Below, piece after piece: positions 17,732 through 17,910 of a stretch of DNA of 17,910 nt. The position numbers and the translations under genes were made by a program. Position 1 is the first letter of the stretch, and the number at the start of each line of letters is the position of its first letter. The notes beneath the pieces are model-generated. The model searched no databases, was not told the origin of the DNA, and saw only the letters and a program-made list of their open reading frames with translations. Source of the stretch: an uncultured Oscillibacter sp. (GTDB lineage: Bacteria; Bacillota; Clostridia; Oscillospirales; Oscillospiraceae); contig CAMMCS010000018.1 in assembly GCA_946494635.1 (NCBI GenBank), positions 1 through 17,910 on the forward strand, in the 5' to 3' direction.

Positions 17732-17910
17732 ATCCGCGGTGCCACCTAACTTGCCCCCAGAAGGGGCCCCTTTCAAAGCTCCAACAAGCCCGTGTGATAT
17801 AACGGTCACAAATCGTCGCACTTACTAACGGAGACCCGCGTTCAGATTGCAGCTACGGAGTGTTCTTCCCGCGGACTCTTTGGTACGGGGTTTCCACTCT
17901 CCCCCGCTCA
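17688..17910 (-). promoter_or_regulatory. T-box riboswitch leader, predicted tRNA-Asn responsive
   Basis: The minus strand carries the T-box core TTAGGTGGCACCGCGG (about 17734-17749), followed by the terminator hairpin. The UGGC within it can pair with a tRNA acceptor end GCCA, matching the G discriminator of bacterial tRNA-Asn. Stem I appears to be present: the base could pair 17898-17902 with 17830-17834 and, further in, 17886-17889 with 17835-17838. The 3' side of the next internal loop reads TGAACG, giving an AAC (Asn) specifier at 17840-17842. Uncharged tRNA-Asn would stabilise the antiterminator and allow transcription of asnB and glnN. Promoter and first leader bases may lie past the window edge. 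The T-box class is firm; the specifier assignment is moderate. Confidence 0.9.

Noticed and set aside
17665..17745. A 27-codon N-terminal extension of asparagine synthetase
   Set aside because: It would run through the T-box terminator and ribosome binding site and would bury the catalytic Cys2.

Overview
The window looks like a chromosomal segment of a GC-rich, anaerobic, gut-type Firmicute, probably in the Oscillospiraceae (Flavonifractor/Lawsonibacter/Oscillibacter-like). The signs are a T-box leader, a lipobox on the ABC binding protein, a type III glutamine synthetase, and a large secreted protein that ends in an InlB-type (Listeria-Bacteroides) repeat and S-layer homology (SLH) domains. 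The genus is inference from these features; no 16S gene or other marker is present. Bases 1-168 hold no gene or RNA I can support.

Region 1 (169-8341) is a transport and catabolism locus. A DeoR-family repressor (minus strand) is divergent from a seven-gene plus-strand operon. The operon encodes an ABC ATPase, two Ugp/MalFG-type permeases, a solute-binding lipoprotein, a small protein resembling the C-terminal domain of RarA/MgsA, an AP-superfamily (ENPP-like) phosphodiesterase with a full metal-site residue set, and a HAD phosphatase. Several genes overlap by 4 nt (ATGA), and a strong terminator closes the operon at 8304-8341. The AT-rich divergent region carries a near-consensus promoter in each direction and a series of ATC-A-tract direct repeats that may be the repressor's operators. 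The combination suggests import of a small phospho-organic compound (for example a glycerophosphodiester) or a sugar conjugate, followed by phosphodiester and phosphomonoester cleavage. The substrate cannot be read from the sequence.

Region 2 (8388-13900) encodes a 1609-residue secreted, cell-wall-anchored protein. It has its own promoter, a leader with two abutting hairpins, and a strong terminator. Its central beta-helix-like part is visibly richer in A+T than its ends. A small unrecognised ORF (107 aa) follows, and a perfect 20-bp hairpin separates it from the convergent genes.

Region 3 (13934-17910, minus strand) is an amide-nitrogen operon: asparagine synthetase (asnB-type) followed 59 nt later by type III glutamine synthetase (glnN-type). 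It is preceded by an almost complete T-box riboswitch with a candidate AAC (Asn) specifier and a UGGC tRNA-acceptor binding sequence. Uncharged tRNA-Asn would therefore raise both asparagine synthesis and supply of its glutamine donor.
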